NCBI GenBank assembly: GCA_963601915.1
Contig: CAVCGL010000016.1
Coordinates: 1 to 48,502 of the forward strand
Direction: 5' to 3'
DNA from: Butyricicoccus_A sp963601915
GTDB taxonomy: Bacteria; Bacillota; Clostridia; Oscillospirales; Butyricicoccaceae
Length of the DNA stretch: 48,502 bases
Shown here: positions 16,488 to 24,736 of the stretch, one piece after another
How the letters are laid out: the number at the start of each line of letters is the position of its first letter
How positions within the stretch are numbered: position 1 is the stretch's first letter
Position numbers and translations under genes: made by a program
Notes under the pieces: generated by a model
What the model saw: only the letters and a program-made list of their open reading frames with translations
What the model was told of the DNA's origin: nothing
Databases searched by the model: none

Positions 16488-16523
16488 TTTTCTCTGCTTT
16501 TTTGTCAGACAGGAGGGATTATC

Positions 16524-17306
16524 ATGGCAACGGCTTACAGTCCAGATATGGAATTTCACCTGAAAATCAAAGCTGGAGATGTCGGCAGATATGTCATTCT
16601 GCCCGGCGACCCCGGACGATGCGAAAAAATTGCCGCTCTGTTTGACAATTCGGTAAAAATCGCATCCAATCGCGAATTCACGACATATACTGGCACGCTG
16701 GACGGCGTTCCGGTCAGTGTGTGCTCAACCGGCATCGGCGGCCCATCGGCAGCCATCGCTTTGGAAGAGCTGGTGCACTGCGGCGCCGATACGTTTATTC
16801 GTGTCGGCACCTCGGGCGGTATGCAGCCGGATGTCTTGGGCGGCGATTTGGTCATCGCAACCGGCGCCATTCGTATGGATGGCACCGGCTCAGAATATGC
16901 ACCGATTGAGTATCCGGCAACACCGCATTTCGATGTGGTGCAGGCTCTGCATCAAGCGGCTGCACAAGCGGGGCTGCGGTTTCACACCGGCGTTGTCCAG
17001 TGCAAGGATTCGTTTTACGGTCAGCACGAACCGGAAAACATGCCGGTCTCCGCAGAGCTAGAACAAAAATGGAAGGCTTGGCTCGGTTGCGGTGCGCTTG
17101 CCAGTGAAATGGAATCCGCAACGCTGTTTATTGTCGGCGCGGTGCGCCGCGTGCGCGTCGGAACCATTTTGCTTGTACTCGGCAATCAAACCCGCCGCGC
17201 GATGGGGCTGGAAGATATTCAAGTACACGATACCACGCAATGCGTACAAACCGCAGTCGAAGCGCTGCGGCTGCTCATTGCATCTGACAAACAAAAACAA
17301 GCATGA
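16524..17306 (+). CDS. udp: Uridine phosphorylase
   Basis: A 260-residue nucleoside phosphorylase, most like E. coli Udp, cleaving uridine with phosphate to uracil and ribose-1-phosphate. The diagnostic order of motifs is present: ILPGDPGRCEKIA (phosphate Arg), SNREFTTYTG, VCSTGIGGPS, RVGTSGGMQ, the pyrimidine-site segment with KDSFYGQ, and ASEMESATL whose Glu-Met-Glu holds the ribose. A GGAGGG site lies 9 bases before the ATG. It is second in an operon with gldA and ends at a strong terminator. The ribose phosphate would enter central carbon metabolism. Some relatives act on purine nucleosides, but the motifs favour pyrimidines. Confidence 0.92.
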   Translation: MATAYSPDMEFHLKIKAGDVGRYVILPGDPGRCEKIAALFDNSVKIASNREFTTYTGTLDGVPVSVCSTGIGGPSAAIALEELVHCGADTFIRVGTSGGMQPDVLGGDLVIATGAIRMDGTGSEYAPIEYPATPHFDVVQALHQAAAQAGLRFHTGVVQCKDSFYGQHEPENMPVSAELEQKWKAWLGCGALASEMESATLFIVGAVRRVRVGTILLVLGNQTRRAMGLEDIQVHDTTQCVQTAVEALRLLIASDKQKQA

Positions 17307-17307
17307 C

Positions 17308-17340
17308 AAAAGGCAGGAGCAAATGCTCCTGCCTTTTCGT
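17308..17340. terminator. Convergent terminator between udp and degV
   Basis: GGCAGGAGCA (17312-17321), two-base spacer, exact complement 17324-17333, followed by TTTTCGTTTT; AAAA before the stem makes it usable in both directions for the convergent genes. Confidence 0.85.
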
Positions 17341-17348
17341 TTTCTGTA

Positions 17349-18200
17349 TTACGGATTGACCAAAATACCAATGCCAACCAAACCCGGACCGGTATTGATT
17401 GCCAGCGTAGCGGTAATCTGATCCTCTGCCACAATTTTTCCCTGCTTGATGGTCTTTTTCAAAAGGGGTTTCATGGTAGCAGCTTCTTCCGCCGCATCGC
17501 CATTCATCAGTGCCAACATCGCTGGCCTGTCGTTGCAGAATGCTTCTACATGGTGCAGCAGCTTTTCCTTGGCTGCCTTTGCGCCGCGAATTTTTTCCAC
17601 CGTATAGTACGAGCCTTCCTCATTGCACGAGATAATCGGCTTGATCTTGAGCAGGCTGCCTGCAACCGATGCAACGCCGCCAATACGGCCGCCCTTGCGC
17701 AAATATTCCAATGTGTCCATATAAAAGAACACCTTAGAATCCTTGACCTTTCCGCTCAGCTTGGCGCAAATTTCCTCAAACGGAACATTTTTGCTCACCT
17801 GCTGTGCTGCCCAAATCGCCAGCAGACCCGAACCAATCGAAATATTCTTAGAGTCTAAAATAAACGAGTTAATTTCCGGATGCTCTTGGAACACCAGATG
17901 CGCCGTATGGCACGTACTGCTCAGCTTGCTGGAGATAAAGACACCGATGACATTTTCATAGCCTTCTTCTTTGATCTCCTCGATCATATCATAATAATCC
18001 TGCATAACCGGCGTGGATGTATGCGGAATTTCCTCCGGAAAGCGCTTATATACATCATATGCCAGCGCAACGCTGTCCATATAGTGTTCGTTTTCGTATG
18101 ATACTCGCAGACGCAGTACCTTCATGTTGTATTTCTGAATCAAAGACTGCGGGACATCACAGCCAGAATCAACGAGAACCACTGTCTTGTTTTTCTTCAT
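17349..18200 (-). CDS. DegV family fatty-acid-binding protein
   Basis: A 283-residue DegV-family protein. Members bind a single fatty acid and present it to fatty-acid kinase FakA for phospholipid synthesis (FakB role). The N-terminus KTVVLVDSGCDVP, the loop TSTPVMQDYYD, SSKLSSTCHTA with the lipid-headgroup serines, and LEYLRKGGRIGG are all standard. The ATG at 18200 is chosen because GAGGAA lies 7 bases upstream and the family consensus begins there; the frame extends 41 codons further without a ribosome site. A promoter lies 46-74 bases upstream. It is monocistronic; no fakA is visible nearby. Confidence 0.92.
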   Translation of the reverse strand: MKKNKTVVLVDSGCDVPQSLIQKYNMKVLRLRVSYENEHYMDSVALAYDVYKRFPEEIPHTSTPVMQDYYDMIEEIKEEGYENVIGVFISSKLSSTCHTAHLVFQEHPEINSFILDSKNISIGSGLLAIWAAQQVSKNVPFEEICAKLSGKVKDSKVFFYMDTLEYLRKGGRIGGVASVAGSLLKIKPIISCNEEGSYYTVEKIRGAKAAKEKLLHHVEAFCNDRPAMLALMNGDAAEEAATMKPLLKKTIKQGKIVAEDQITATLAINTGPGLVGIGILVNP

Positions 18201-18245
18201 GATACATTCCTCACGATAAAAATAGTTTTGATAACCATATGTTAT

Positions 18246-18274
18246 AGTATTACATATCCACCGTTTTTTGTCAA
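18246..18274 (-). promoter_or_regulatory. Promoter of degV
   Basis: On the minus strand TTGACA (18269-18274), 17 bp, AATACT (18246-18251). Confidence 0.65.
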
Positions 18275-18311
18275 GTATCTCGAACATTCTGTAAACAACT
18301 TCTGTATTTGC

Positions 18312-18340
18312 TTGCCTGTCCACGCATTTTCTGTTACTAT
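18312..18340 (+). promoter_or_regulatory. Promoter of the small orphan gene
   Basis: TTGCCT (18312-18317), 17 bp, TACTAT (18335-18340), 24 bases before the ATG at 18364. Confidence 0.6.
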
Positions 18341-18363
18341 GTGGTCATAAAGGAGCTGATACG

Positions 18364-18753
18364 ATGACGAACACTGAAAAACCGACGTTCAATCTGACAC
18401 CGCAGGAAATTGAATTTTGCATTTCCGCTCTGCAAATCGAAATAGAAAACGTTGACCACGACACGCAAACCAACGAGCTTTCTGAGACCGACTGCAAGGA
18501 GCTGGACGCTTACGCACAGCGGCTTGGTGATGTGCAGGATCAGCTGCTCATCGGACAGACTGACTTCCGCACGGACACCTTACTCCCAGTTTATGATTTG
18601 ATTAAAAGCCAGCGAAACGCCCTCAATGATATTCTTGATAATGAAACCATGTCTCTTGACATGCGTCAGCAGGGACAACAGCATGTGCGCACAGCAAATG
18701 CCGTTTTGCGCAAGCTGAAACGGTATTTTCAGGAATTTGAAATGGATGTATAA
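18364..18753 (+). CDS. Hypothetical helical protein, 129 residues
   Basis: I do not recognise this family. The 129 residues have no signal peptide, membrane segment or cysteine pair (one Cys near 20 and another near 45) and look almost entirely alpha-helical, with a long C-terminal amphipathic stretch ending in basic residues (LRKLKRYFQEF). The N-terminus NLTPQEIEFCISAL is reminiscent of small bacterial proteins that start with a helical hairpin. That it is a real gene rests on an AAAGGAG site 8 bases before the ATG, a matching promoter and a bidirectional terminator right behind it. It is monocistronic and divergent from degV. Confidence 0.75.
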   Translation: MTNTEKPTFNLTPQEIEFCISALQIEIENVDHDTQTNELSETDCKELDAYAQRLGDVQDQLLIGQTDFRTDTLLPVYDLIKSQRNALNDILDNETMSLDMRQQGQQHVRTANAVLRKLKRYFQEFEMDV

Positions 18754-18765
18754 ATCCTATACATA

Positions 18766-18812
18766 TAGCAAAACAGGCTCTCTCTGATTTTCAGAGAAAG
18801 CCTGTTTTCTAT
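18766..18812. terminator. Convergent terminator after the orphan gene
   Basis: AAAACAGGCT...TCTCTGA pairs with TCAGAGA...AGCCTGTTTT (18770-18808), with T and A tracts on both sides. It serves both the orphan gene and the MFS transporter gene. Confidence 0.85.
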
Positions 18813-20095
18813 TAGGATGTTATTTTTTCCCGATTGTCCAACCGATGTTCATACGCGCCCCAGCGGCCGCAGCTGACCAGCGATGCCAACAGCGCGAGCA
18901 GTGAAAAGCCAATCCAGACGAAAATCGCTGCTCCCCAGCCGAAATTCTGTGCCACTGCACCGACACCAAAGCTGGAAATCGCCGAACCGACATAGGCAGA
19001 ACAGTTCAAAACACCCGTCACAGACGAAGCGCGTCCCACCACGCCGAAGTGTACCGGAATCAGGTTAATCAGCATGATATTCGCGCCGGTCATGCAGGTA
19101 CTTGCTACAGTCAGCAGAATCAGTGACAGTACGGCACTGACATTGCACACCCAATCTAATGCAAGCAGCGATACAATGGTAACTGCGAAGAAAGCAGCCG
19201 AGGCTTTCAGCTCGTTCTCCGTCCACTTTTTCGGCAGCGCCTTGGTGAAAAATACGCCGAGCATATTAAATACCGGAATGATAATATCCAGTGCAACCGA
19301 TGCCGAGGTACCGAAATGGAAATTCTGCGTCATCATCGTCGGCAGCCATGTCTGAATGCCATCGCGCAGCATGCCGTGCGTCATAGCCGGAACTGTTGCC
19401 AGTACAATACCAGAGAGCAGCAGCAGACGCAGCATATTTTCCTTTTTCTGCGTCTGTTTTGGCTGCAGCTCAATGACTTCGATTTCTTCACTGGTTTCTA
19501 TCTGTTTTTCAAACCAGCTCATGCGAATCATCCAGTTGATGCCCGTAATAATAATCATACCACCCGCCAGCAGGAATACACCACGCCAGTTCCAAACCGT
19601 CAGCAGGACGGTTGCCAGCACATAGGCAAGAATGGTCGCCAGCGGATACGTCACTGCGATGTTGTTGCAGCATTTTTTGCGCTCATCCGGCGGCATTTGT
19701 TCGGCAAAAATACGCGCGATCGGTGACCACATCGTAGACTGAAACAGGCCATTAAGCGCCCAAACGACGAGCATCACCGCATATTGTCCGGTCAGGCCCA
19801 TGATAAGATTCAAAATGCCCGAGCCAATCAAGCCCACAAAAATCATCTTCTTCGGGCTGATGCGGTCGCCAATCAAGCCGCTGAAAATCTGCGACACACC
19901 ATACACGACAAACAACGCCGTGCCGATCAGTCCCGCCTGTGCTTCGTCCATACTGCCATTGGCAATCAGGGCAACCATCACTGCAGAATAGCTCATTCTG
20001 CCGAACAAAGCGATAATATAGGTAATGGCACACAGCCAAAACATCTTGCCGGACACCGCATGCGGACACACCCGGCGTTCAAGTCTCGTTACCAT
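18812..20095 (-). CDS. MFS transporter, organophosphate/hexose-phosphate type
   Basis: A 427-residue major facilitator protein with twelve predicted membrane helices in two halves joined by a charged cytoplasmic loop rich in Glu, Gln and Lys (around 205-225). The loop-2 motif GDRISPKKMIFVGLIGSG and the segment WSPIARIFAEQMPPDERKK fit the UhpC/GlpT-like organophosphate:phosphate antiporter and related sensor group. It is alone between a shared terminator and its own promoter, so the substrate cannot be inferred from neighbours. The ATG at 20095 lacks a strong ribosome site (GGAG about 8 bases upstream). Function as an organic-anion or sugar-phosphate transporter is a family-level inference. 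Confidence 0.82.
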   Translation of the reverse strand: MVTRLERRVCPHAVSGKMFWLCAITYIIALFGRMSYSAVMVALIANGSMDEAQAGLIGTALFVVYGVSQIFSGLIGDRISPKKMIFVGLIGSGILNLIMGLTGQYAVMLVVWALNGLFQSTMWSPIARIFAEQMPPDERKKCCNNIAVTYPLATILAYVLATVLLTVWNWRGVFLLAGGMIIITGINWMIRMSWFEKQIETSEEIEVIELQPKQTQKKENMLRLLLLSGIVLATVPAMTHGMLRDGIQTWLPTMMTQNFHFGTSASVALDIIIPVFNMLGVFFTKALPKKWTENELKASAAFFAVTIVSLLALDWVCNVSAVLSLILLTVASTCMTGANIMLINLIPVHFGVVGRASSVTGVLNCSAYVGSAISSFGVGAVAQNFGWGAAIFVWIGFSLLALLASLVSCGRWGAYEHRLDNREKITS

Positions 20096-20138
20096 ATTTA
20101 TACTCCATTTCTATTCTCTATTTCATCGTACAAATATA

Positions 20139-20168
20139 GAGTATAGACGTAGGCAAGTCTTCCGTCAA
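20139..20168 (-). promoter_or_regulatory. Promoter of the MFS transporter
   Basis: On the minus strand TTGACG (20163-20168), 18 bp, TATACT (20139-20144). Confidence 0.65.
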
Positions 20169-20214
20169 TCCGCATTCCGCCGTTATTCCTGTATAGATTC
20201 TTGCGATTTTCCGG

Positions 20215-20256
20215 TAAAATGCCCACTCTTCTGTACCTTAGAAAAGTGGGCATTGT
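20215..20256 (-). terminator. Terminator of the aldo/keto reductase gene
   Basis: ATGCCCACT (20219-20227) pairs with AGTGGGCAT (20245-20253), followed on the minus strand by TTTT. It lies just after the stop at 20260. Confidence 0.65.
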
Positions 20257-20259
20257 TTA

Positions 20260-21105
20260 TCAATAAATCAAATTGTCCGGATCGAGCTTCGACCAGCCGC
20301 AGCCCTGCAAATCGCCAATAATTTTCATATCTGCTTCTTCGAGAGCAAAATCAAAAATCTGGCTGTTTTCCGCAATTCTAGACGGCGTTACCGACTTTGG
20401 AAGCGGAATAACACCACGCTGTACATGCCAGCGCAGAACAACCTGTGCAACGGTCTTGCCATATTTCTTTGCCAGCTCCTGTACTTCCGGAACAGAGAAA
20501 ATGCGTCCGGTAGACATCGGGCTCCAGCCCTCAACGACCATATTGTGTTCGCGGCAGTATGCAATCATGTCATCCTGCGGCATACCCGGATGAATTTCAA
20601 TCTGATCGACCATCGGTGCAATCTCGCAATGCTTGACCAGATTCTCGATATGACGCGGGCGGAAGTTGCTGACGCCGATTGCCTTAATCTTGCCTTCGCC
20701 GTACAGCTTTTCAAATGCACGCCAGGTTTCCACGTTCATTTCTTCCCAATTGTCAAAATACTTGCGGTCATGCGGCCAGTGGATCAAATACAAATCCAAA
20801 TAGTCGGTCTGGAGCTTCTCCAGCGAACGCGCAAAGGCATCCAGTGTGCTCTGATAGCCCTGATGCGGATTCCACAGCTTGCTGGTCAGGAAAATGTCTT
20901 TTCGCGCAATGCCGGATTCTGCAATTGCCTTGCCGACACCAGCCTCGTTGCCGTAGGCCGTCGCGGTGTCAATGTGGCGATAGCCGACGCGCAGCGCCTC
21001 TGCTACGGACTTCTCCGCCTCTTCATTTGGTGTCTTCCATGTGCCGAAGCCCACACACGGAATGGATGTCCCGTTGGAAGTCGGAATACGTGTCTGTAAA
21101 TTCAT
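20260..21105 (-). CDS. Aldo/keto reductase
   Basis: A 281-residue NADPH-dependent aldo/keto reductase of the AKR5-like bacterial group (similar to 2,5-diketo-gluconate reductases and YtbE/YvgN). The catalytic tetrad is complete: Asp46, Tyr51, Lys76 and His109 (HIDTATAYGNE, LTSKLWN, LYLIHWP), and the cofactor-binding GVIPLPKSVTPSRIAEN lies near the C-terminus. The ATG at 21105 is chosen from the AGGAGGG site 8 bases upstream; the frame opens 15 codons earlier without one. A TATACT -10 precedes it. Likely role is reduction of reactive aldehydes or keto sugars in the cytosol; the physiological substrate is unknown. Confidence 0.92.
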   Translation of the reverse strand: MNLQTRIPTSNGTSIPCVGFGTWKTPNEEAEKSVAEALRVGYRHIDTATAYGNEAGVGKAIAESGIARKDIFLTSKLWNPHQGYQSTLDAFARSLEKLQTDYLDLYLIHWPHDRKYFDNWEEMNVETWRAFEKLYGEGKIKAIGVSNFRPRHIENLVKHCEIAPMVDQIEIHPGMPQDDMIAYCREHNMVVEGWSPMSTGRIFSVPEVQELAKKYGKTVAQVVLRWHVQRGVIPLPKSVTPSRIAENSQIFDFALEEADMKIIGDLQGCGWSKLDPDNLIY

Positions 21106-21159
21106 GGATGTTCCCTCCTGTTGTTTGTTGCTAGGTTTAGTATAGCACATGAGGAAAGG

Positions 21160-21468
21160 TCAGGAAAGTGTTCCGTTTGCTTTCTTTTGCCAGTACTCGG
21201 CTTTGGCTTTATTTTTTTCTGTGCCGATTCCATATAGATAACATTCACTTAAATGTTTCATGCTATCTATATCTCCCAGTTCAGCAGCTTGTTCAAACCA
21301 GTAAACTGCCTTAGATAAATCTTTTTCTACACCATGTCCGCAAGAATAAGCACAAGCCAGATTACTCATTCCTCTTGCACTTCCTGCTTCCGCTGATTTT
21401 TCGTACCATTGAAACGCTTCAATATAACTCTGTTTTACCCCCCATCCCCTTATAGTAAGCATCAGCAA
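21160..21468 (-). pseudogene. Detached C-terminal SEL1 repeats of the TIR protein
   Basis: This frame encodes two and a half further SEL1 repeats (EAFQWYEKSAEAGSARGM, then KAVYWFEQAAELGD, then KAEYWQKKANG) that continue exactly where the upstream TIR-SEL1 frame is lost. Removing one G from the six-G run (21437-21442, minus strand) joins the frames as ...YYKGMGVKQSYIEAFQ..., restoring the repeat spacing. There is no ribosome site for an independent start, so it is the disconnected tail of the upstream gene and not a separate protein, unless frameshifting or slippage occurs. Confidence 0.75.
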
Positions 21469-22177
21469 GATAATTCATCCCTCTCGCATCTTGCGCTTCT
21501 GCTGATTTTTTATACCAATAAAACGCCCTTTTATAATCTTGTTCTACGCCTTCTCCATGTTGGTAAGCGTAAGCAACATTAACCATTCCAAAAATATTTC
21601 CTGCTCTTGCCGCTCTGTTATACCATTCAAATGCTTTTTCTTCATTCTTTTCTACGCCACGTCCGCGATAATAATCATCACCACGTTTATTCCATTCTTC
21701 TGCCAACTTTAGTCTATTATCTATACCAATTTTCCTTGTTGATGCATTATTTTCATTTTGTATTACAGGTACAAATTGTTCTATAGAATCCTGAATTTTT
21801 ATCCATATATCTGATGTTTCATCAATCTGAGTTATTGATACAATCTGCAGATTTCCAAGAAGAAAACGAAATCCTGAATTCAGCGAAAATTTTCCGATCC
21901 GAATTGGAAGAATGGGTTTTCTATAACTTTCTGCACATTCCAATTCTTTTTCTACCCATACCGATTTTTGTGATTCTTCTGTCAACAATAAAACAACACA
22001 GGCGCATTGTTCGATCGCATCATTGATAACATGCGCATATCGAGAACCAGTTGGAATGTCATCTGGTGCTCTCCAACAACCAATATGATTCTTTATTAAA
22101 ATATCTCGCAAAATGTCCGCATCTTGTTGATTCTTAGTAGAATAGCTAATGAAAGCATATTTTTTCTCATTATCCAT
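21419..22177 (-). CDS. TIR-domain protein with SEL1 repeats (frameshifted)
   Basis: A 252-residue product with an N-terminal TIR domain (about 5-135; KYAFISYSTKNQQDADIL, DIPTGSRYAHVI, LLLTEESQKSVWVEKELE) followed by SEL1-like helical repeats from about 158 (EKAFEWYNRAARAGN, RAFYWYKKSAEAQD). Bacterial TIR domains are often NAD-cleaving effectors in anti-phage defence, and SEL1 repeats usually mediate protein contacts; both roles are inferred here. The conserved-region Glu in WVEKELE is where TIR NADases carry their catalytic Glu. The frame is broken at a G6 run (21437-21442), so the last repeats (21160-21468) are out of frame. The DNA is clearly more AT-rich than its neighbours, which suggests transfer. 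An extended -10 (TGATATAAT) lies upstream. Confidence 0.8.
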   Translation of the reverse strand: MDNEKKYAFISYSTKNQQDADILRDILIKNHIGCWRAPDDIPTGSRYAHVINDAIEQCACVVLLLTEESQKSVWVEKELECAESYRKPILPIRIGKFSLNSGFRFLLGNLQIVSITQIDETSDIWIKIQDSIEQFVPVIQNENNASTRKIGIDNRLKLAEEWNKRGDDYYRGRGVEKNEEKAFEWYNRAARAGNIFGMVNVAYAYQHGEGVEQDYKRAFYWYKKSAEAQDARGMNYLADAYYKGMGGKTELY

Positions 22178-22244
22178 GCTTTTTCCCTCTAATCAAATAA
22201 TTATTTTTATTATATCACAACTATTTTCCTCCATCGACATCTTT

Positions 22245-22296
22245 TATCAAAAAAGCACAGCACCCGCCCTCTGTTATCAGAAAGCGGGTACTGTTG
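22245..22296 (-). terminator. Terminator of the PTS permease gene
   Basis: On the minus strand CAGTACCCGC pairs with GCGGGTGCTG (plus 22258-22267 with 22284-22293), followed by TGCTTTTTTG. It lies 70-110 bp after the stop at 22363. Confidence 0.7.
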
Positions 22297-22362
22297 GAAA
22301 TAGAATAGATAAATAAAGAATAGGGGGGATTTATCTTCACAGGGAAATTCCCTGCAAAAAAC

Positions 22363-24546
22363 TTAGTTTTTGATCTCTAACAGATCCTGCGATGCCTTGA
22401 CGGTACCGGAAGCGACTGTCTTGATCTCCTTGTAATCATCTGTGTTGCAGACAATCATCGGTGTGGTGCACAGATAGCCAGCTGCCTTGATAGCATCCAT
22501 ATCGAAGGATACAAGCAGATCGCCCTTCTTGACGGTCTGACCTTCCTTGACATGCGCTTCAAAGCCCTTGCCGCCCATCTTGACGGTATCAATGCCGATG
22601 TGCAGCAGCAGCTCAACATCCTCATCGACAGACAAGCCAATCGCGTGCTTGGTCTCAAAGATATTGACAACTGTGCAGTCAGCCGGAGCGTACAGCTTGC
22701 CTTCGGTCGGCTCAATGGCAACGCCATCGCCAAGTGCACCGGATGCAAATACTTCATCCTTTACCTGATCCATCGGGACAACTGTGCCATTCAGATGCGC
22801 ACCGAGTACCCAAGACTTTGCCTCGCCAGCCGGTTCCGGCTTCGGCTCAGGCTTCTTTTCTTCCTTCGGCTGCTCCGGCTCGCCCATCAGAGCGGCTTCA
22901 GAGACAGCACCGGCGCGAATCTGCTCAACCAGTTCTTCCAGATTGGACTTGACAATCGTGACAGACGGGCCATAGATAACCTGAATCGCATTGCCCTTGA
23001 TGACAACGCCGGATGCACCGGTTGCCTTGAGCAGCGGCTGATTAACCTTGCCGCTGTCTACCAACGTCAGACGCAGGCGCGTTGCACAGCAGTCGATCTC
23101 GGTTACGTTTTCGGAACCGCCGATGCCCTTCAGAACATTGACAGCCTTCGGATCAATGTTTGCAGCCTTACCGCCTGCAACGCCGATGCCGGTAGCCTTG
23201 CGGTATTCGTCCTTGGTCATCATCTTGACTTCCTCGCCGTCCTCTTCACGACCCGGCGTCTTCAGATTCCACTTGAGAATGAAGAAGCGGAAAATAAAGA
23301 AGTACAGAATGAAATATACAACAATAACAGGAATCAGCATCATCCAGTTGGATTTTGCCTGACCCGGCAGAACGCCGTACAGAATAAAGTCAATCAATCC
23401 ATCCGAGAATGTAGTGCCGATGCAGATTTGCAGGATGTGGCAAATAGCGAACGATGCGCCAGCCAGTACAACGTGCACAGCAAACAGTGCCGGAGCAAGG
23501 AACAGGAAAGTGAATTCGATCGGTTCGGTAACGCCGGTCAGGAATGCGGTCAGAGCTACGGAAAACAGCAGGGAGCCAGCTTCCTTCTTCTTCTCCGGAC
23601 GAGCACAAACATACATAGCCAGCGCAGCACCCGGCAGACCGCCCATCATGAACGGATACTTACCAGTCAGGAAACGGCAAGCGTCTACAGAGAACTTGAC
23701 GGTGTTCGGGGATGCCAGCTCTGCAAAGAAGATGTTCTGTGCACCCATAACGGTCACGCCGTCGATAACAGCTGTGCCGCCAACACCAGTCTGCCAGAAC
23801 GGCATATAGAAGATATGATGCAGGCCAAACGGAATCAATGCACGCTCAATGCAGCCGTACAGGAAGGTTCCAAAGTAACCGGAAGCCTGAACCAGACCGC
23901 CCAGCGCATAAATGCCATCCTGAATGATCGGCCATACAACAAACAGAATCGCACCGGTGATGATAGCGAATACCATGCTGACAATCGGAACAAAGCGCGT
24001 GCCAGCAAAGAAGGACAGCGCGTCCGGCAGCTGGGTCTTATAGAACTTGTTGCACAGTACAGCGGTAATTAAACCGGCAATAATGCCGCCAAATACGCCC
24101 ATCTGTAACGTTTGAATGCCCAATACATTCGCAATCGCGCCTTCCTTGACGCCTTCTGCGATTTGTCCATCGACAATGGAACCATTTAATGTCAACAAGA
24201 CATTGATTGTCGTCAGCATGATGAGATAGAAAATGCCTGCCGACAGAACCGCAACGCCCTTTTCCTTTTTCGCCATGCCGAGAGCAACTGCCAGCGCAAA
24301 AATCAACGCCAAGTTGCTGAAAATGGCATTGCCCGCATAGTTGAGCATGAGCATAATCGAATACAGCAGCGTACCCGGATGCAAAATGCCACTCAAACCA
24401 TAGGTAGCAATGGTTGTCTCATTGGTGAACGAACTGCCGATACCCAACAGAATTCCCGCAAACGGAAGAACGGCAATGGGCAAGAACAAGGATTTACCAA
24501 TCTGCTGGGCAGTGGCAAATACGACACTGCTCTTTTTTTCTTTCAT
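22363..24546 (-). CDS. PTS glucose/GlcNAc-family permease IICBA
   Basis: A 727-residue single-chain phosphotransferase permease in the order IIC-IIB-IIA, as in B. subtilis PtsG. The IIC part (1-430) has about ten membrane helices and the substrate motif GVTEPIEF (338-345). IIB carries the phospho-Cys487 in DCCATRLR (485-491). After a Glu/Pro/Lys linker (556-574), IIA (about 585-727) has His634 and the phospho-His649 in LLLHIGIDTV. It imports and phosphorylates a hexose, most likely glucose, N-acetylglucosamine or maltose-type sugar. The gene is preceded by a RAT/terminator and a LicT-type antiterminator gene, so expression is controlled by antitermination. The start at 24546 has a GGAGGAG site. 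Confidence 0.93.
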   Translation of the reverse strand: MKEKKSSVVFATAQQIGKSLFLPIAVLPFAGILLGIGSSFTNETTIATYGLSGILHPGTLLYSIMLMLNYAGNAIFSNLALIFALAVALGMAKKEKGVAVLSAGIFYLIMLTTINVLLTLNGSIVDGQIAEGVKEGAIANVLGIQTLQMGVFGGIIAGLITAVLCNKFYKTQLPDALSFFAGTRFVPIVSMVFAIITGAILFVVWPIIQDGIYALGGLVQASGYFGTFLYGCIERALIPFGLHHIFYMPFWQTGVGGTAVIDGVTVMGAQNIFFAELASPNTVKFSVDACRFLTGKYPFMMGGLPGAALAMYVCARPEKKKEAGSLLFSVALTAFLTGVTEPIEFTFLFLAPALFAVHVVLAGASFAICHILQICIGTTFSDGLIDFILYGVLPGQAKSNWMMLIPVIVVYFILYFFIFRFFILKWNLKTPGREEDGEEVKMMTKDEYRKATGIGVAGGKAANIDPKAVNVLKGIGGSENVTEIDCCATRLRLTLVDSGKVNQPLLKATGASGVVIKGNAIQVIYGPSVTIVKSNLEELVEQIRAGAVSEAALMGEPEQPKEEKKPEPKPEPAGEAKSWVLGAHLNGTVVPMDQVKDEVFASGALGDGVAIEPTEGKLYAPADCTVVNIFETKHAIGLSVDEDVELLLHIGIDTVKMGGKGFEAHVKEGQTVKKGDLLVSFDMDAIKAAGYLCTTPMIVCNTDDYKEIKTVASGTVKASQDLLEIKN

Positions 24547-24604
24547 AAGATCTCCTCCTCTTTGTTTGGCTTTCTATGACACATACTATCAGTATGTCCC
24601 GAAA

Positions 24605-24682
24605 ATATAAAAACCCATACCAATCCCACAAAGACATACCAACTGTGTGTCAGTACGTGTTTTGTAAGACTCGTATGGGTTT
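24605..24682 (-). terminator. Conditional terminator in the PTS leader
   Basis: On the minus strand AAACCCATAC (plus 24673-24682) pairs with GTATGGGTTT (plus 24611-24620) across a long internal loop, followed by TTTTATATTTT. Its 5' arm overlaps the 3' end of the RAT at 24677-24704, the arrangement expected for LicT/SacY-type antitermination. Confidence 0.8.
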
Positions 24683-24704
24683 CGCCCAAATTAGGTAACG
24701 ATCC
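24677..24704 (-). promoter_or_regulatory. RAT (ribonucleic antiterminator) upstream of the PTS gene
   Basis: The minus strand starts GGATCGTTACC and ends GGGCGAAACCC, fitting the LicT/SacT RAT pattern (GGATTGTTACTG...GGCAAAACC). It overlaps the terminator that follows. When stabilised by the LicT-type protein it would prevent the terminator from forming. Confidence 0.8.
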
Positions 24705-24731
24705 CAAATCCGATTCGGATTTGGGATCGTT
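24697..24731 (-). repeat. 17-bp perfect hairpin preceding the RAT
   Basis: A 35-base near-perfect palindrome, arms 24697-24713 and 24715-24731, starts 6 bp after the licT stop. No T tract follows. Its 3' arm (minus strand) contains the first eight bases of the RAT, so the two structures exclude each other. Confidence 0.7.
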
Positions 24732-24736
24732 TCTTG

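Noticed and set aside
15216..16559. Minus-strand frame of 447 codons
   Set aside because: It is antisense to gldA and reads as His/Gln/Leu-rich shadow sequence without motifs.
22552..24072. Plus-strand frame of 506 codons
   Set aside because: It is antisense to the PTS permease and shows no domain or start signal.
24697..24731. Palindrome after licT as an ordinary terminator
   Set aside because: The minus strand continues GTTACC rather than a T tract, and it overlaps the RAT, so a regulatory role is more likely.
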